Of a stretch of 64,000 nucleotides of DNA, positions 8,278 through 17,173 are shown piece after piece. Location: positions 1,984,001-2,048,000 of the forward strand of contig NC_016633.1 in NCBI RefSeq assembly GCF_000236685.1. The letters run 5' to 3'. This DNA comes from Sphaerochaeta pleomorpha str. Grapes. GTDB taxonomy: Bacteria; Spirochaetota; Spirochaetia; Sphaerochaetales; Sphaerochaetaceae. Position 1 is the stretch's first letter, and the number at the start of each line of letters is the position of its first letter. Made by a program: the position numbers and the translations under genes. Below the pieces are notes generated by a model. The model was given only the letters and a program-made list of their open reading frames with translations. It was not told the DNA's origin and searched no databases.

Positions 8278-9342
8278 ATGGGCCAGAGTCATACTGTATT
8301 GATTAATAAAGCTATAAAGAAATATGGGGATTTCACTGCACTGAATGGTGTGGAGTTTTCCATCAAAACCGGCGAGTTTTTCACTCTGCTTGGACCCTCC
8401 GGCTGCGGCAAGACAACGCTGTTGAGGATGATTGCAGGATTCAACACTATCGACGGGGGAGAAATCCTATTCGATGACACTGTAATAAACTCAATCGAAG
8501 CCTATAAGCGCGACATCGGCATGGTTTTTCAGAACTATGCAATATTTCCTCATATGAGTGTTAGCGAAAACGTGGCCTATGGCCTCAAGGCAAGGAAAAT
8601 CCCTGCCTCGGAAATTCCAAAACTCGTGGAAAATGCACTGGACCTTGTCCAGATAAAAAATCTGGCAAACAGAAAACCCTCGGAACTTTCCGGAGGCCAG
8701 CAGCAGCGCGTTGCCTTGGCAAGAGCCGTTGTAATCGAACCCGGATTGCTTTTGATGGATGAACCTTTGTCCAATCTCGATGCAAAACTCCGGGTCCAGA
8801 TGAGAACAGTAATACGCAAATTGCAACGGAGACTGGCTATCACCACAATCTACGTGACCCATGACCAGGAGGAAGCCCTTGCCATCAGTGACAGGATTGC
8901 TGTCATGAAAGATGGAAAAATCATGCAGATTGACACTCCCGAAGAAATCTATACCCACCCTGCCAATCCTTTTGTTGCAGGCTTTATCGGCACTTCAAAC
9001 TTTCTTGCCTGCAAGATTACAGAAAACCAGGCATTGGTTGAAGGTTCTTTCTCCTGTCCGATAGCCCTCAACAAAGATTTTAGTGGCAATGCTATTATTT
9101 CCGTTCGTCCCGAGCATCTTTTCTTTGCTGGGACAGGTCTGCAGGGAACTATCACCATGTCTACCTTCCTTGGCGATTTCATAAACTATGAGATTGAACT
9201 TGATTCAGGAAACAGGATCGAACTGAATGAATACGCCAACGAAATGAATACAGTCAGGGAAATTACTAGCAGGGTTTCAGTCCAGTTCATTTCGAAAAAA
9301 GCCTGTGTCTATAATGCACAGACAGAGGAGTTGCTGTCATGA
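8278..9342 (+). CDS. ABC transporter ATP-binding protein (FbpC/PotA-like)
   Basis: This 354-aa ATPase energises the importer with the two upstream binding proteins and the downstream permease. It has Walker A GPSGCGKTTLL near residue 40, the Q-loop FQNYAIFPHMSV, signature LSGGQQQRVALARA, Walker B LLLMDEPLSNLDAKLR and the H-loop YVTHDQEEALAISDRI. A C-terminal TOBE-like domain (about 240-354) includes IISVRPEH. The organisation is that of the ferric/spermidine/sugar-phosphate ATPase class. AAGGA lies about 8 bp upstream of the ATG. It overlaps the permease gene by 4 bp (ATGA). Confidence 0.95.
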   Translation: MGQSHTVLINKAIKKYGDFTALNGVEFSIKTGEFFTLLGPSGCGKTTLLRMIAGFNTIDGGEILFDDTVINSIEAYKRDIGMVFQNYAIFPHMSVSENVAYGLKARKIPASEIPKLVENALDLVQIKNLANRKPSELSGGQQQRVALARAVVIEPGLLLMDEPLSNLDAKLRVQMRTVIRKLQRRLAITTIYVTHDQEEALAISDRIAVMKDGKIMQIDTPEEIYTHPANPFVAGFIGTSNFLACKITENQALVEGSFSCPIALNKDFSGNAIISVRPEHLFFAGTGLQGTITMSTFLGDFINYEIELDSGNRIELNEYANEMNTVREITSRVSVQFISKKACVYNAQTEELLS

Positions 9343-11003
9343 CAGGTCCCAATAGAAAGGCAAAGCACTTTTTTGGCTTCTGGAATATGTCCAGCATTCT
9401 CATTATCCTGACCGTTCTGTTATTTCTTGTGTACCCCTTCTCCTCGTTGATTTTCCAGAGTTTTTTCACTCCGAAAACCACCGGGGCCACCTTGCTCAAC
9501 TATCAGGATTTCTTCACCCTTCCCTATTACTTCAATGCATTGGCCAGAAGTCTGTCAGTGGCTTTTACCACTATGCTAACTGCTCTGATTATTGGCATTC
9601 CCATGGCCTATCTCATGACGAGATACAATATCTATGGAAAAAAGGTAATGCATGTACTGATGATAATGTCCTTGATGTCCCCACCTTTTATCGGGGCCTA
9701 CTCTTGGATAATTATGTTCGGAAGGGCAGGCTTTTTGACCAAGGCGCTTGCAGCCATCGGGCTGAGGTTCCCTACGATATACGGAAGAGGGGGTATCATC
9801 GTTGTCTTCACCCTGATGATGTATCCTTATATTTACCTGTATGTCTCAGGCGCACTTTCCAATATCGACAGCTCCCTTGAGGAAGCGGCCGAAAGCCTAG
9901 GTTCAAGCAAGTTCAAACGTTTGATCACCATAACGCTTCCGGTTGTCCTTCCATCCATCGCATCAGGGGCTGTTATTGTTTTCATGACTTCACTTGCAGA
10001 TTTCGGAACCCCGATGCTCATTGGAGAAGGCTACAAGGTATTGCCTGTCCTCATCTATGAAGAATACATGTCCGAGATGGGTGGCAATGCAAACCTTGCC
10101 AGTGCATTGAGTGTAGTTATGATTTTCTGCTCTACCATGATATTGCTTATCCAAAAATGGATTGTATCCAAAAAAAACTACGTAATGACAGCCAGCAGAC
10201 CTCCGAAGGTCATTCAATTATCCGGGGCGAAGCGTTTCTTTGCATCACTACCAGTGTATATCGTAGCCTGTCTGGCAATCCTTCCCCAGGTAGTCGTATT
10301 GATTACTTCGTTTGTCAAAACCCGTGGGCCGATCTTCCAGAAGGGTTTCAGCCTGGACAGTTACAAAAACGTCCTGTACCGGCTTTCCAAACCGATTACC
10401 AACACCTATCTGTACTCGATATCGGCAATAGTGTTCATTGTGTTGTTCGGAATGATCATCGCCTATTTGATAGTAAGGAAGAAAGGTGCACTGGGTTCCC
10501 TTTTGGATATCCTGGTAATGTTCCCCTACGTCATTCCGGGTTCGGTTCTCGGTATCAGTCTCCTGGTAGCTTTCAACAAGCAACCTTTGCTGCTCACCGG
10601 AACCCCTTTGATACTCATCATTTCCTATGTAGTCAGGAAAATGCCCTACACGGTACGCTCTAGCAGCGCCTTTCTCCAACAGATGGACCCTGGGATAGAG
10701 GAAGCCTCCATTAGCCTGGGAGTTTCACCGATGAAGACTTTCTTCAAGATTACGGCCAGGCTCATGATCCCTGGGGTTATCTCGGGCGCAATTCTTAGCT
10801 GGATTACCTGTATCAATGAATTGAGCTCCAGTATTATGCTCTATACAGGAAAGACGGCTACCATTTCAGTAGCAATCTACACAGAGGTTGTCAGAAATAG
10901 TTTCGGTACCGCAGCTGCTTTGGCTTCTATACTCTCAGTTTCCACGGCGCTCTCCCTGTTCATCTTCATGAAGGTTAGCAAAGGGAAGATGTCCGTTGTA
11001 TGA
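9339..11003 (+). CDS. ABC transporter permease, two fused membrane domains (FbpB-like)
   Basis: This 554-aa inner-membrane protein has about twelve hydrophobic segments. The binding-protein-dependent transport signature is present twice: EEAAESLGSSKFKRLITITLP near residue 185 and EEASISLGVSPMKTFFKITAR near residue 455. It is therefore a fused permease dimer like FbpB and related ferric or phosphonate permeases. Its ATG overlaps the ATPase stop by 4 bp, so the two are coupled. The operon may continue into the kinase gene 51 bp downstream. Confidence 0.93.
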   Translation: MTGPNRKAKHFFGFWNMSSILIILTVLLFLVYPFSSLIFQSFFTPKTTGATLLNYQDFFTLPYYFNALARSLSVAFTTMLTALIIGIPMAYLMTRYNIYGKKVMHVLMIMSLMSPPFIGAYSWIIMFGRAGFLTKALAAIGLRFPTIYGRGGIIVVFTLMMYPYIYLYVSGALSNIDSSLEEAAESLGSSKFKRLITITLPVVLPSIASGAVIVFMTSLADFGTPMLIGEGYKVLPVLIYEEYMSEMGGNANLASALSVVMIFCSTMILLIQKWIVSKKNYVMTASRPPKVIQLSGAKRFFASLPVYIVACLAILPQVVVLITSFVKTRGPIFQKGFSLDSYKNVLYRLSKPITNTYLYSISAIVFIVLFGMIIAYLIVRKKGALGSLLDILVMFPYVIPGSVLGISLLVAFNKQPLLLTGTPLILIISYVVRKMPYTVRSSSAFLQQMDPGIEEASISLGVSPMKTFFKITARLMIPGVISGAILSWITCINELSSSIMLYTGKTATISVAIYTEVVRNSFGTAAALASILSVSTALSLFIFMKVSKGKMSVV

Positions 11004-11054
11004 TACAATCGAAGTTCCTGTTGGAGAAACCTTCAGCAGGAACAATCGTAACTA

Positions 11055-12857
11055 GTGAAGGAAAGGAAACCTTTGGCGAACAAAAGCTTTTTCTCCAAGC
11101 TCCTGTTGAGTTTCATGATGGTTGCCATCATCCCGATTGTATTGCTCGGGATCCTTTCGATGCGAATTTCCATAGGGGCAACACGCAAACAGTTGGAAAA
11201 ACAAGTCTCCTCTGCGGCCATTCGCGCAGGGGAAACATTGGCCCTTACGTTCACAGACCTGCAAGACAGGCTCGACCTTTTCTGCCAAGATCCGCAACTT
11301 CTTTCTGTTTTGACATCCCCGACGAAAGGAGAGAGCGAAAAACAACAGATCTATCAGAAAATTTTCTTTCTACTTGCTGGAAAATCTTCTCGTTTTGAAA
11401 TGCATGTCATTGCAATGGATTCGACAATAGCTGTATCGACAGCCTATTTACCAAAAACCTACAACCCAAAAGAATTTTCATCCTGGGGTTTACTCAGAAC
11501 GTTAGGTGAAGTCCAAGGTACCAAGGTTTATGCAAACAGGTTCTCCTCGGAATCGGGAACGGAAATGATTGCCTCTATCGGGAGTGCCATCAGGGACACA
11601 AAGGGAACAATCCTTGGATATGCAATTATAGATATTCCCTACCAGAGAATCCAGGAGATCTTGGATTCAGTAGCCACCGAGCTCCCCCTTTCCTATACTA
11701 TCCTCGATACTTGTCAGTATCTTCTGTATGATGACCTCTCCCTTGGTGAAGGATTGCCGTTTATAACCCCTGCCAACCAATCAAAGATAACCAGCGAATC
11801 GCCTTCTGGGTTCCTGCAGGATTTCAGTGACAAAAAATACTTGCTCTCCTCCGCACCGTTTCTAGACAACCAATTCACCCTCCTTTCTGCAGTTCCTATG
11901 GACTTGGTGTTCCAAAGTAACAATCTTATTGCAATCATAGCTGTTGCAATGGCGTTTATTGCTTTGTTGTTCTGCCTGTTGTTTTCGTGGCTTCTTGCTA
12001 AAAATTTCAGCACCTCTTTGTCAAAGATTGTCTTGGTGATGGGAGAGGCTGAGCAAGGAAACCTGAAAGCAAGGACGGATGTTGTTCGTGACGATGAGTT
12101 GGGAGACCTTGCAAACGGGCTGAATAAAATGATTGAAAACCTCGATGAATTATTCGAAGAGAACCTACAGAAGCAAGACAACCTGAGACTCGCGGAAATC
12201 AAACAACTCCAAGCCCAGATCAACCCCCATTTCCTTTACAACACGCTCGACAGCATTAAATATCTCGCTAAATTGAAAATGACTGATGAAATAGACACCG
12301 TAATCTCCCGGCTGGGAACCCTGCTTAAAAGCAGTATTAACAGTAAGGGAGGGGTTGAAACCGTCAAGGAAACCATGTTCATTATCAAGAGCTACCTGGA
12401 ACTGCAACAAATCTGCTACCCTGGCAAATTCGACTTTTCCATGGATCTCGACCCTGATATATATTCCTTTGTATTGCCAAAACTTATTATACAGCCAATA
12501 GTTGAAAATGCAATAATCCATGGGATGGGTTACAAGTTGGGGAAATGTACGCTTTTGATAAAGGGGAAGGTCTATGCAGAATCAATCATTTTTGAAATCA
12601 TCGACGATGGTATCGGAATGGATGAGGAGCTGGTCGCCTCTGTCCTTTCTCCTACTTCCGTCAGAAAAGAAACAGAGGGTATGAGCATAGGGCTTAAGAA
12701 TATCCACCGGAGGATACAGTTGTTTTTCGGAAACGAATACGGCCTGGAAATCGAAAGCTCAGAAACCTTTGGGACAACGGTAAGAATCAGACTTCCCATA
12801 AGTAGACAAACAGGGCACGCTGACCCGGTTTTACCAACCGGCATTTTTTTAAGTTGA
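11055..12857 (+). CDS. YesM-type sensor histidine kinase
   Basis: A 600-aa membrane kinase. A first membrane helix lies near residues 15-35, then an extracytoplasmic sensor of about 250 residues, a second helix (LIAIIAVAMAFIALLFCLLFSWLLA), a HAMP region, and a His_kinase domain with QINPHFLYNTLD and phospho-acceptor H392. An HATPase domain follows (IIQPIVENAIIHG, DDGIGMD, GIGL-type loop MSIGLKN). The start is GTG 11055; a TTG at 11073 preceded by AAGGAAAGG is a good alternative. Its location right after the AfuA/Fbp-like importer suggests it senses the same substrate class and signals to the adjacent regulator. Confidence 0.9.
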   Translation: MKERKPLANKSFFSKLLLSFMMVAIIPIVLLGILSMRISIGATRKQLEKQVSSAAIRAGETLALTFTDLQDRLDLFCQDPQLLSVLTSPTKGESEKQQIYQKIFFLLAGKSSRFEMHVIAMDSTIAVSTAYLPKTYNPKEFSSWGLLRTLGEVQGTKVYANRFSSESGTEMIASIGSAIRDTKGTILGYAIIDIPYQRIQEILDSVATELPLSYTILDTCQYLLYDDLSLGEGLPFITPANQSKITSESPSGFLQDFSDKKYLLSSAPFLDNQFTLLSAVPMDLVFQSNNLIAIIAVAMAFIALLFCLLFSWLLAKNFSTSLSKIVLVMGEAEQGNLKARTDVVRDDELGDLANGLNKMIENLDELFEENLQKQDNLRLAEIKQLQAQINPHFLYNTLDSIKYLAKLKMTDEIDTVISRLGTLLKSSINSKGGVETVKETMFIIKSYLELQQICYPGKFDFSMDLDPDIYSFVLPKLIIQPIVENAIIHGMGYKLGKCTLLIKGKVYAESIIFEIIDDGIGMDEELVASVLSPTSVRKETEGMSIGLKNIHRRIQLFFGNEYGLEIESSETFGTTVRIRLPISRQTGHADPVLPTGIFLS

Positions 12858-12867
12858 GGGAAAAGAC

Positions 12868-13680
12868 ATGAATCGCATTGTAGTTGTAGAAGATTCGCTT
12901 CTGCTTAGGAAAGGTATCATCTATACCACAGACTGGAAAAAGCTCAATTGCGAAGTTGTGGGGGAAGCTGACAATGGCTATGGAGGCTGTGCTGTCATCG
13001 AAGAACTTCAACCTGATATCGTGATCACAGATATCAGGATGCCGGGAATCGACGGGATCAAAATGATTGAGAATTTGCAGGGGAAAACAAACGCAATGTT
13101 TGTAATCATCACTGCATTCAATGAATTCGAATATGCTTGCAAGGCCCTGAAAATGGGAGTTGTGGACTACCTTTCAAAACCAATAGATGATGTGGAATTC
13201 TATTCTGTCATGAAACAGACGTGCGAGAAGGTCGAAAAAATAAAGCAATATGAAAAACTCCAAAACCAGCTTGATATGATGGAAGACAGTCGAATCATGT
13301 TTTTCAAGGAATATATGGCAGGGGATCAATCTCCTCAGGGAAACTATGTGCAGGCGGCAGTCCAGTTTATAAAAGAGAACTACCAGAAGGATATAGGAAT
13401 ACGAGAGATAGCAGAAAACCTTACCATAAGCGAAAGCCGCCTGAGCCATGTATTCAAGCAGAATACTGGCTATACCCTAGGCGATTACATCCAGAATTTT
13501 CGCATGAAGCAGGCTTGCCTCCTACTTTCCGACCCTACAGTAAAAGTATATGAGGTAGCGGGTCAGGTTGGGTTCAAGGACCAGAGGTATTTCAGTGTTA
13601 TGTTCAAAAAACTGGTGGGATTGTCCCCAAGGGAGTTTCAGAACACGTTCACAAAGCTGGAAGGAGATATCGATGCATGA
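12868..13680 (+). CDS. YesN-type response regulator with AraC DNA-binding domain
   Basis: A 270-aa protein with an N-terminal receiver domain (VVVEDS, phospho-acceptor D55 in VITDIRMPGIDG, K in YLSKPID) and a C-terminal AraC-type double helix-turn-helix. The latter spans residues ~165-265 (IREIAENLTISESRLSHVFK and VAGQVGFKDQRYFSVMFKK). It lacks the long linker usual in YesN proteins, which makes it compact. It begins 10 bp after the kinase gene and overlaps the next gene by 8 bp. It probably controls the importer operon; I could not identify its binding site. Confidence 0.92.
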   Translation: MNRIVVVEDSLLLRKGIIYTTDWKKLNCEVVGEADNGYGGCAVIEELQPDIVITDIRMPGIDGIKMIENLQGKTNAMFVIITAFNEFEYACKALKMGVVDYLSKPIDDVEFYSVMKQTCEKVEKIKQYEKLQNQLDMMEDSRIMFFKEYMAGDQSPQGNYVQAAVQFIKENYQKDIGIREIAENLTISESRLSHVFKQNTGYTLGDYIQNFRMKQACLLLSDPTVKVYEVAGQVGFKDQRYFSVMFKKLVGLSPREFQNTFTKLEGDIDA

Positions 13681-14752
13681 AATAGATTGGAAACAGTTTT
13701 CTGCAATGACCATGATAGAAAAACCACTGCAAGAAAGGCTTTCGGCGTGGTTTGATTTTCTGAAAAGCGAAACGGGAATAGTAACTATCCTTGAACAGGG
13801 AGAGTTGGCAATAACACAACAAGCAGAGAAAGAAGCTGCGCTTTGCATCAAACAGGGGTGCTCCCTAGTCGAGCAAGAAAACCAGTCTTTGTTCCCCTTG
13901 GTCTTCCTTGCCTATGTCTTGCCAGCCTCCCTTGCGTTGTTTGCAGAGAAAAAAATCCCGGACATGATTGTCAAAGATACCTTTTCCGATGTCGGACGTT
14001 GGGTTGCCGCATATGGGAAAACACACCAAGGGGCTTATGGATTTGACCGATATTACTGGATCCTGCACCATTTCTGCGCACACCTTTTCCAAATCGGAAG
14101 ATTGCAATATGAGGTAGGGACGTTTGCTTTCCCGTACACCATCTATCGTTGTAAACAGGACAATTCGCTGGTTTGCCTTGCCGATAAAAACCTCCAGGTT
14201 AATGCTAGCGGCCATCTTTGCGGGACAAATGGAAACTATGCAGGAAAATGGGAAACCCTTTGGTCGGTACAAGGGGGAAGCCTTTTAGCCAACAGGGTAG
14301 ACCTGGAGACCGGGACGATAGTGCAAACACCCGTGCAGTTTTCCTATGATGACCTTGATTTGCTGGTTCAAAAAGGCTCGCCGGTTCTCCATCTCCATAT
14401 TAGCGAGGGGTCACCCCTTACCCCTGCAGAAGTAACGGAATCCATCAAGAAAGCCAAGACTTTCTTCTCTGACCTACACATCACTTTTAACGCTTTGCTG
14501 TGTGATTCCTGGTTGCTCGACCCAAACCTCTCGAAATTCCTGCCAGAAGAGGGAAATATCTGCTCATTCATGAGACGCTTCTCAAAGTTCCCGGTACTCC
14601 ATGAACATCCCCAGATTCTTGAACGGGTCTTGGGACCCCTTGCCCCTACCACAGGGTCTTCGCTGGGAAGACTTCTGATCGAATATCTGCAAAAAGGTGG
14701 TAGCGTCTACACTACAGGTGGGTTCCTTACCGAAGAGATGTTTATGCAATAG
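13673..14752 (+). CDS. Acyltransferase-like protein (NAT_N / GNAT-like C-terminal architecture)
   Basis: The start is ATG 13673, inside the regulator's stop region and behind GGAAGGAG; 359 aa. The N-terminal ~150 residues are helical. The C-terminal part resembles the GNAT-like C-terminal domain of bacterial 'acyltransferase domain-containing' proteins: QIGRLQYE, VLHLHISEGSPLTPAEVTES, FFSDLHITFNALLCDSWLL and SNI-like GNICSFMRRF. No signal peptide or membrane segment is present, so it is cytoplasmic. Translational coupling to a two-component regulator implies a role in processing the importer's substrate or in signalling. Family assignment is from recalled motifs; the substrate is unknown. Confidence 0.6.
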   Translation: MHEIDWKQFSAMTMIEKPLQERLSAWFDFLKSETGIVTILEQGELAITQQAEKEAALCIKQGCSLVEQENQSLFPLVFLAYVLPASLALFAEKKIPDMIVKDTFSDVGRWVAAYGKTHQGAYGFDRYYWILHHFCAHLFQIGRLQYEVGTFAFPYTIYRCKQDNSLVCLADKNLQVNASGHLCGTNGNYAGKWETLWSVQGGSLLANRVDLETGTIVQTPVQFSYDDLDLLVQKGSPVLHLHISEGSPLTPAEVTESIKKAKTFFSDLHITFNALLCDSWLLDPNLSKFLPEEGNICSFMRRFSKFPVLHEHPQILERVLGPLAPTTGSSLGRLLIEYLQKGGSVYTTGGFLTEEMFMQ

Positions 14753-14846
14753 ATATTCTATACTCAAAGCGAACATTCTATATTATTTTACAGGATAGAT
14801 GCATTTATTTATTTGTTTTATATGTAGTTATATTAATTTTTAAAGT

Positions 14847-14863
14847 AAAGAAACCGTTTCTTT
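14847..14863. promoter_or_regulatory. LacI-family-type operator palindrome
   Basis: AAAGAAACCGTTTCTTT is a 17-bp palindrome, perfect apart from its single central base. It has the central CG-flanked GAAAC/GTTTC form common to LacI-family operators. It lies about 107 bp upstream of the esterase start, in an AT-rich 217-bp gap, and a LacI-family gene is two genes downstream. Its role as that regulator's site is inference. Confidence 0.55.
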
Positions 14864-14969
14864 CCATCTTGCAAAACCTGTATATTTTGTAACTGGCTAT
14901 GCAAAATAACCTTCACATCCGAAGTTATACCTTGCACGCCAAACAATGTTATACTACCATGTATTTATT

Positions 14970-16043
14970 ATGGTTAATTACGATCTGTCTCCAAAGATGA
15001 AACGACTGGTGGCACTTCTCGATAGAGTTTCCCTAAACGATCCTGAAGACCTGACTCCAAAACGCATCCAAGAGATTAACGATATTTCGATTCCCAACAA
15101 TGCAGTTATGAGAAGGCTTCTTGGCAAGAAAGCCTCAAATATTGACAGCAAAACGTTTATCATACCTGTCACCGATGGGGTTGTTACCGGGTACTACTTT
15201 GAAAAGCGGGGAACCAGGGAACTTTCCGACCTTACTCCTTTGATTATTTTCTATCATGGGGGCGGTTGGGTATGGGGAAACATGAACCTGTATAACTTTT
15301 TCTGTGCCCGGCTCGCCGACATAACCCATGCCTCGGTGCTTTCCGTCGACTACCGGCTTGCCCCGAAATACAAGTTCCCCACGGCTGTCGAGGATTGCTA
15401 CGACACCCTTATCTGGGCAGCGGCGGGTTGCCGTTACTGGAAAACAGACCCCGACAGAATCTATCTGGTAGGAGACAGTGCAGGGGGAAACCTTGCCGCG
15501 GTGGTAAGCCGTCTGGCAAGGGACCGCAAAGGACCAGCCATTGCAGGACAGGTTCTTCTCTACCCGGTAACAGACGGACGGATGCGTACAACAAGTTACG
15601 CCAAATACAAGGACTCACCAACACTTACCGACAAGCAGATGGCGTTCTTTATCAACAACTACCAACGGGAACCCAAGGATATCCTAAACCCCAGCTTCTC
15701 ACCGCTTCTGGGCAAGGACCATTCCCGTTTACCCCAAACCCTTATTATCGGAGCTGAGTACGATCCCCTTCATGATGACGGGATGCTCTATGCAGATGCC
15801 TTGGCCTCGGCAGATACCCCTGTCAAATACCTTGAAGTGAAAAAGACAATCCACGGGTTTATCAACTATCCGAATGCAACAGGATCTGAAGAAACCGAAT
15901 GTGCACTTATTCAGTTCATCGGGGGCAGACCGGTACAACAAGTTGCGCTCATCACCCGTAGGGAATGGAACAAGGCAATGAAAAAAGAACTCCGAAATAT
16001 TAAGAAACAGAGCAAGTATCATATTTCGGCAGAGGTGCAATAG
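14970..16043 (+). CDS. Alpha/beta hydrolase, HSL-type esterase/lipase
   Basis: A 357-aa cytoplasmic esterase of the hormone-sensitive-lipase family. It shows the oxyanion-hole motif YHGGGWVWG, the nucleophile elbow VGDSAGGNLAA with the catalytic Ser, an acid in EYDPLHDDG and the catalytic His in TIHGFINYP. The best start is uncertain: ATG 14970 (MVNYDLSPKMKRL) looks natural, while an in-frame ATG at 14946 would add eight residues; neither has a clear ribosome site. It probably deacylates small esters. It precedes the LacI-controlled sugar importer and may remove acyl groups from imported glycosides. Confidence 0.85.
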   Translation: MVNYDLSPKMKRLVALLDRVSLNDPEDLTPKRIQEINDISIPNNAVMRRLLGKKASNIDSKTFIIPVTDGVVTGYYFEKRGTRELSDLTPLIIFYHGGGWVWGNMNLYNFFCARLADITHASVLSVDYRLAPKYKFPTAVEDCYDTLIWAAAGCRYWKTDPDRIYLVGDSAGGNLAAVVSRLARDRKGPAIAGQVLLYPVTDGRMRTTSYAKYKDSPTLTDKQMAFFINNYQREPKDILNPSFSPLLGKDHSRLPQTLIIGAEYDPLHDDGMLYADALASADTPVKYLEVKKTIHGFINYPNATGSEETECALIQFIGGRPVQQVALITRREWNKAMKKELRNIKKQSKYHISAEVQ

Positions 16044-16132
16044 ATTATCGTTAACCCTGTTTTACCCTAGATAATCCCGTCATTATCCCATCTTTACCTT
16101 GAAAATCACACTTTCCATGTTAACCTTAACCT

Positions 16133-17131
16133 GTGAGTATACTATTAAAAGATATTGCAGCGGCAACAGGCTTTTCAATTAACACAGTCTCCCGGGCGTT
16201 AAGGGGAGACCAGAAGATTTCTGCTGAATCACGAACCAAAATTCAAGAATCAGCAAAAATGCTCGGGTATATGCCTAACTCAATCGCTGCCAGTATGCGA
16301 TCAAACCATTCCAAGATGGTCGGTATCATTTCCGCAGATTCTGCAAACCCGTTTTTCAGTGAGGTTGTCCGAGGAATTGAGGAAATGGCAAGCAAGGCCG
16401 ATTATCATATACTCCTGGCCAGTACCGAAGAATCGATGCAGAAGGAATGCGACCTCATCAGGATGTTTCTCTGCCGGAAAGTCGATGGGATAATCTCAAT
16501 GCCCGTGTTTGACACCAATAGCAAACACCTCCAGCTCTACCAGGGACTCGATATCCCGTTCATTTTCCCGGGTCGACGCCTTGAGGGACTCGGGGGGCAC
16601 AGCATCCTGCACAATGACAGGGATGGACAACGGCAAGTCATCTCCCATTTCATTTCAAACGGCCATACAAAGATACTGTATATCGCAGGGCCAAAAAAAA
16701 TAAGCAATACTATCGACAGGCTTGCAGGACTTGCAGAAGCCTATTCAAACGCAGAGCTCGAGCTTGACCCTGACTATATCGTCGAAGCCTCAGGACATAT
16801 AGAGGATGGATATTATCTGACGAACCAAGCATTGAACAGGGGAATGGGGTTTACAGCCGTAGCCTGTTTTAATGATATGCTGGCCATGGGCGTGCTTAAA
16901 AGCCTCTATGAAAACAATTTGAGGGTTCCAGAGGATATTGAGGTCTTCGGTTATGACAATCTCTACATGTCACAGTTCATGCAACCGAGTCTCAGTACTG
17001 TTGATGTTCCTAAATATAGATTGGGGTACGTTGCAATGGAGACCCTGATCGAACACATCCAAGATCCGAGTCTGGAATATATAACAAAGGATTTTCCAAC
17101 GAGGTTGATTTTCAGGGAAACTACCCGTTAG
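16133..17131 (+). CDS. LacI family transcriptional regulator
   Basis: A 332-aa repressor starting at GTG 16133. The N-terminal helix-turn-helix is LLKDIAAATGFSINTVSRALRGD followed by the hinge helix region NSIAASMRSNHS. A periplasmic-binding-protein-like sugar-binding core follows (VGIISADSANPFFSEVVRGI, DGIISMPVF, ILYIAGP, VFGYDNLYMSQFMQPSLSTVD). No Shine-Dalgarno is visible before the GTG. It lies 42 bp upstream of a sugar-importer operon that it probably controls. A short dyad GTTAA-CC-TTAAC at 16119-16130 just before the gene could serve autoregulation. Confidence 0.93.
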   Translation: MSILLKDIAAATGFSINTVSRALRGDQKISAESRTKIQESAKMLGYMPNSIAASMRSNHSKMVGIISADSANPFFSEVVRGIEEMASKADYHILLASTEESMQKECDLIRMFLCRKVDGIISMPVFDTNSKHLQLYQGLDIPFIFPGRRLEGLGGHSILHNDRDGQRQVISHFISNGHTKILYIAGPKKISNTIDRLAGLAEAYSNAELELDPDYIVEASGHIEDGYYLTNQALNRGMGFTAVACFNDMLAMGVLKSLYENNLRVPEDIEVFGYDNLYMSQFMQPSLSTVDVPKYRLGYVAMETLIEHIQDPSLEYITKDFPTRLIFRETTR

Positions 17132-17173
17132 GAAAAAATATGTCAACTGTGTGTCTTAATAAGGAGGATCCAC

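Noticed and set aside
16119-16130. GTTAA-CC-TTAAC as the LacI operator
   Set aside because: Only 5-bp arms in an AT-rich, repeat-prone stretch; far weaker than the palindrome at 14847-14863, so not listed as a site.
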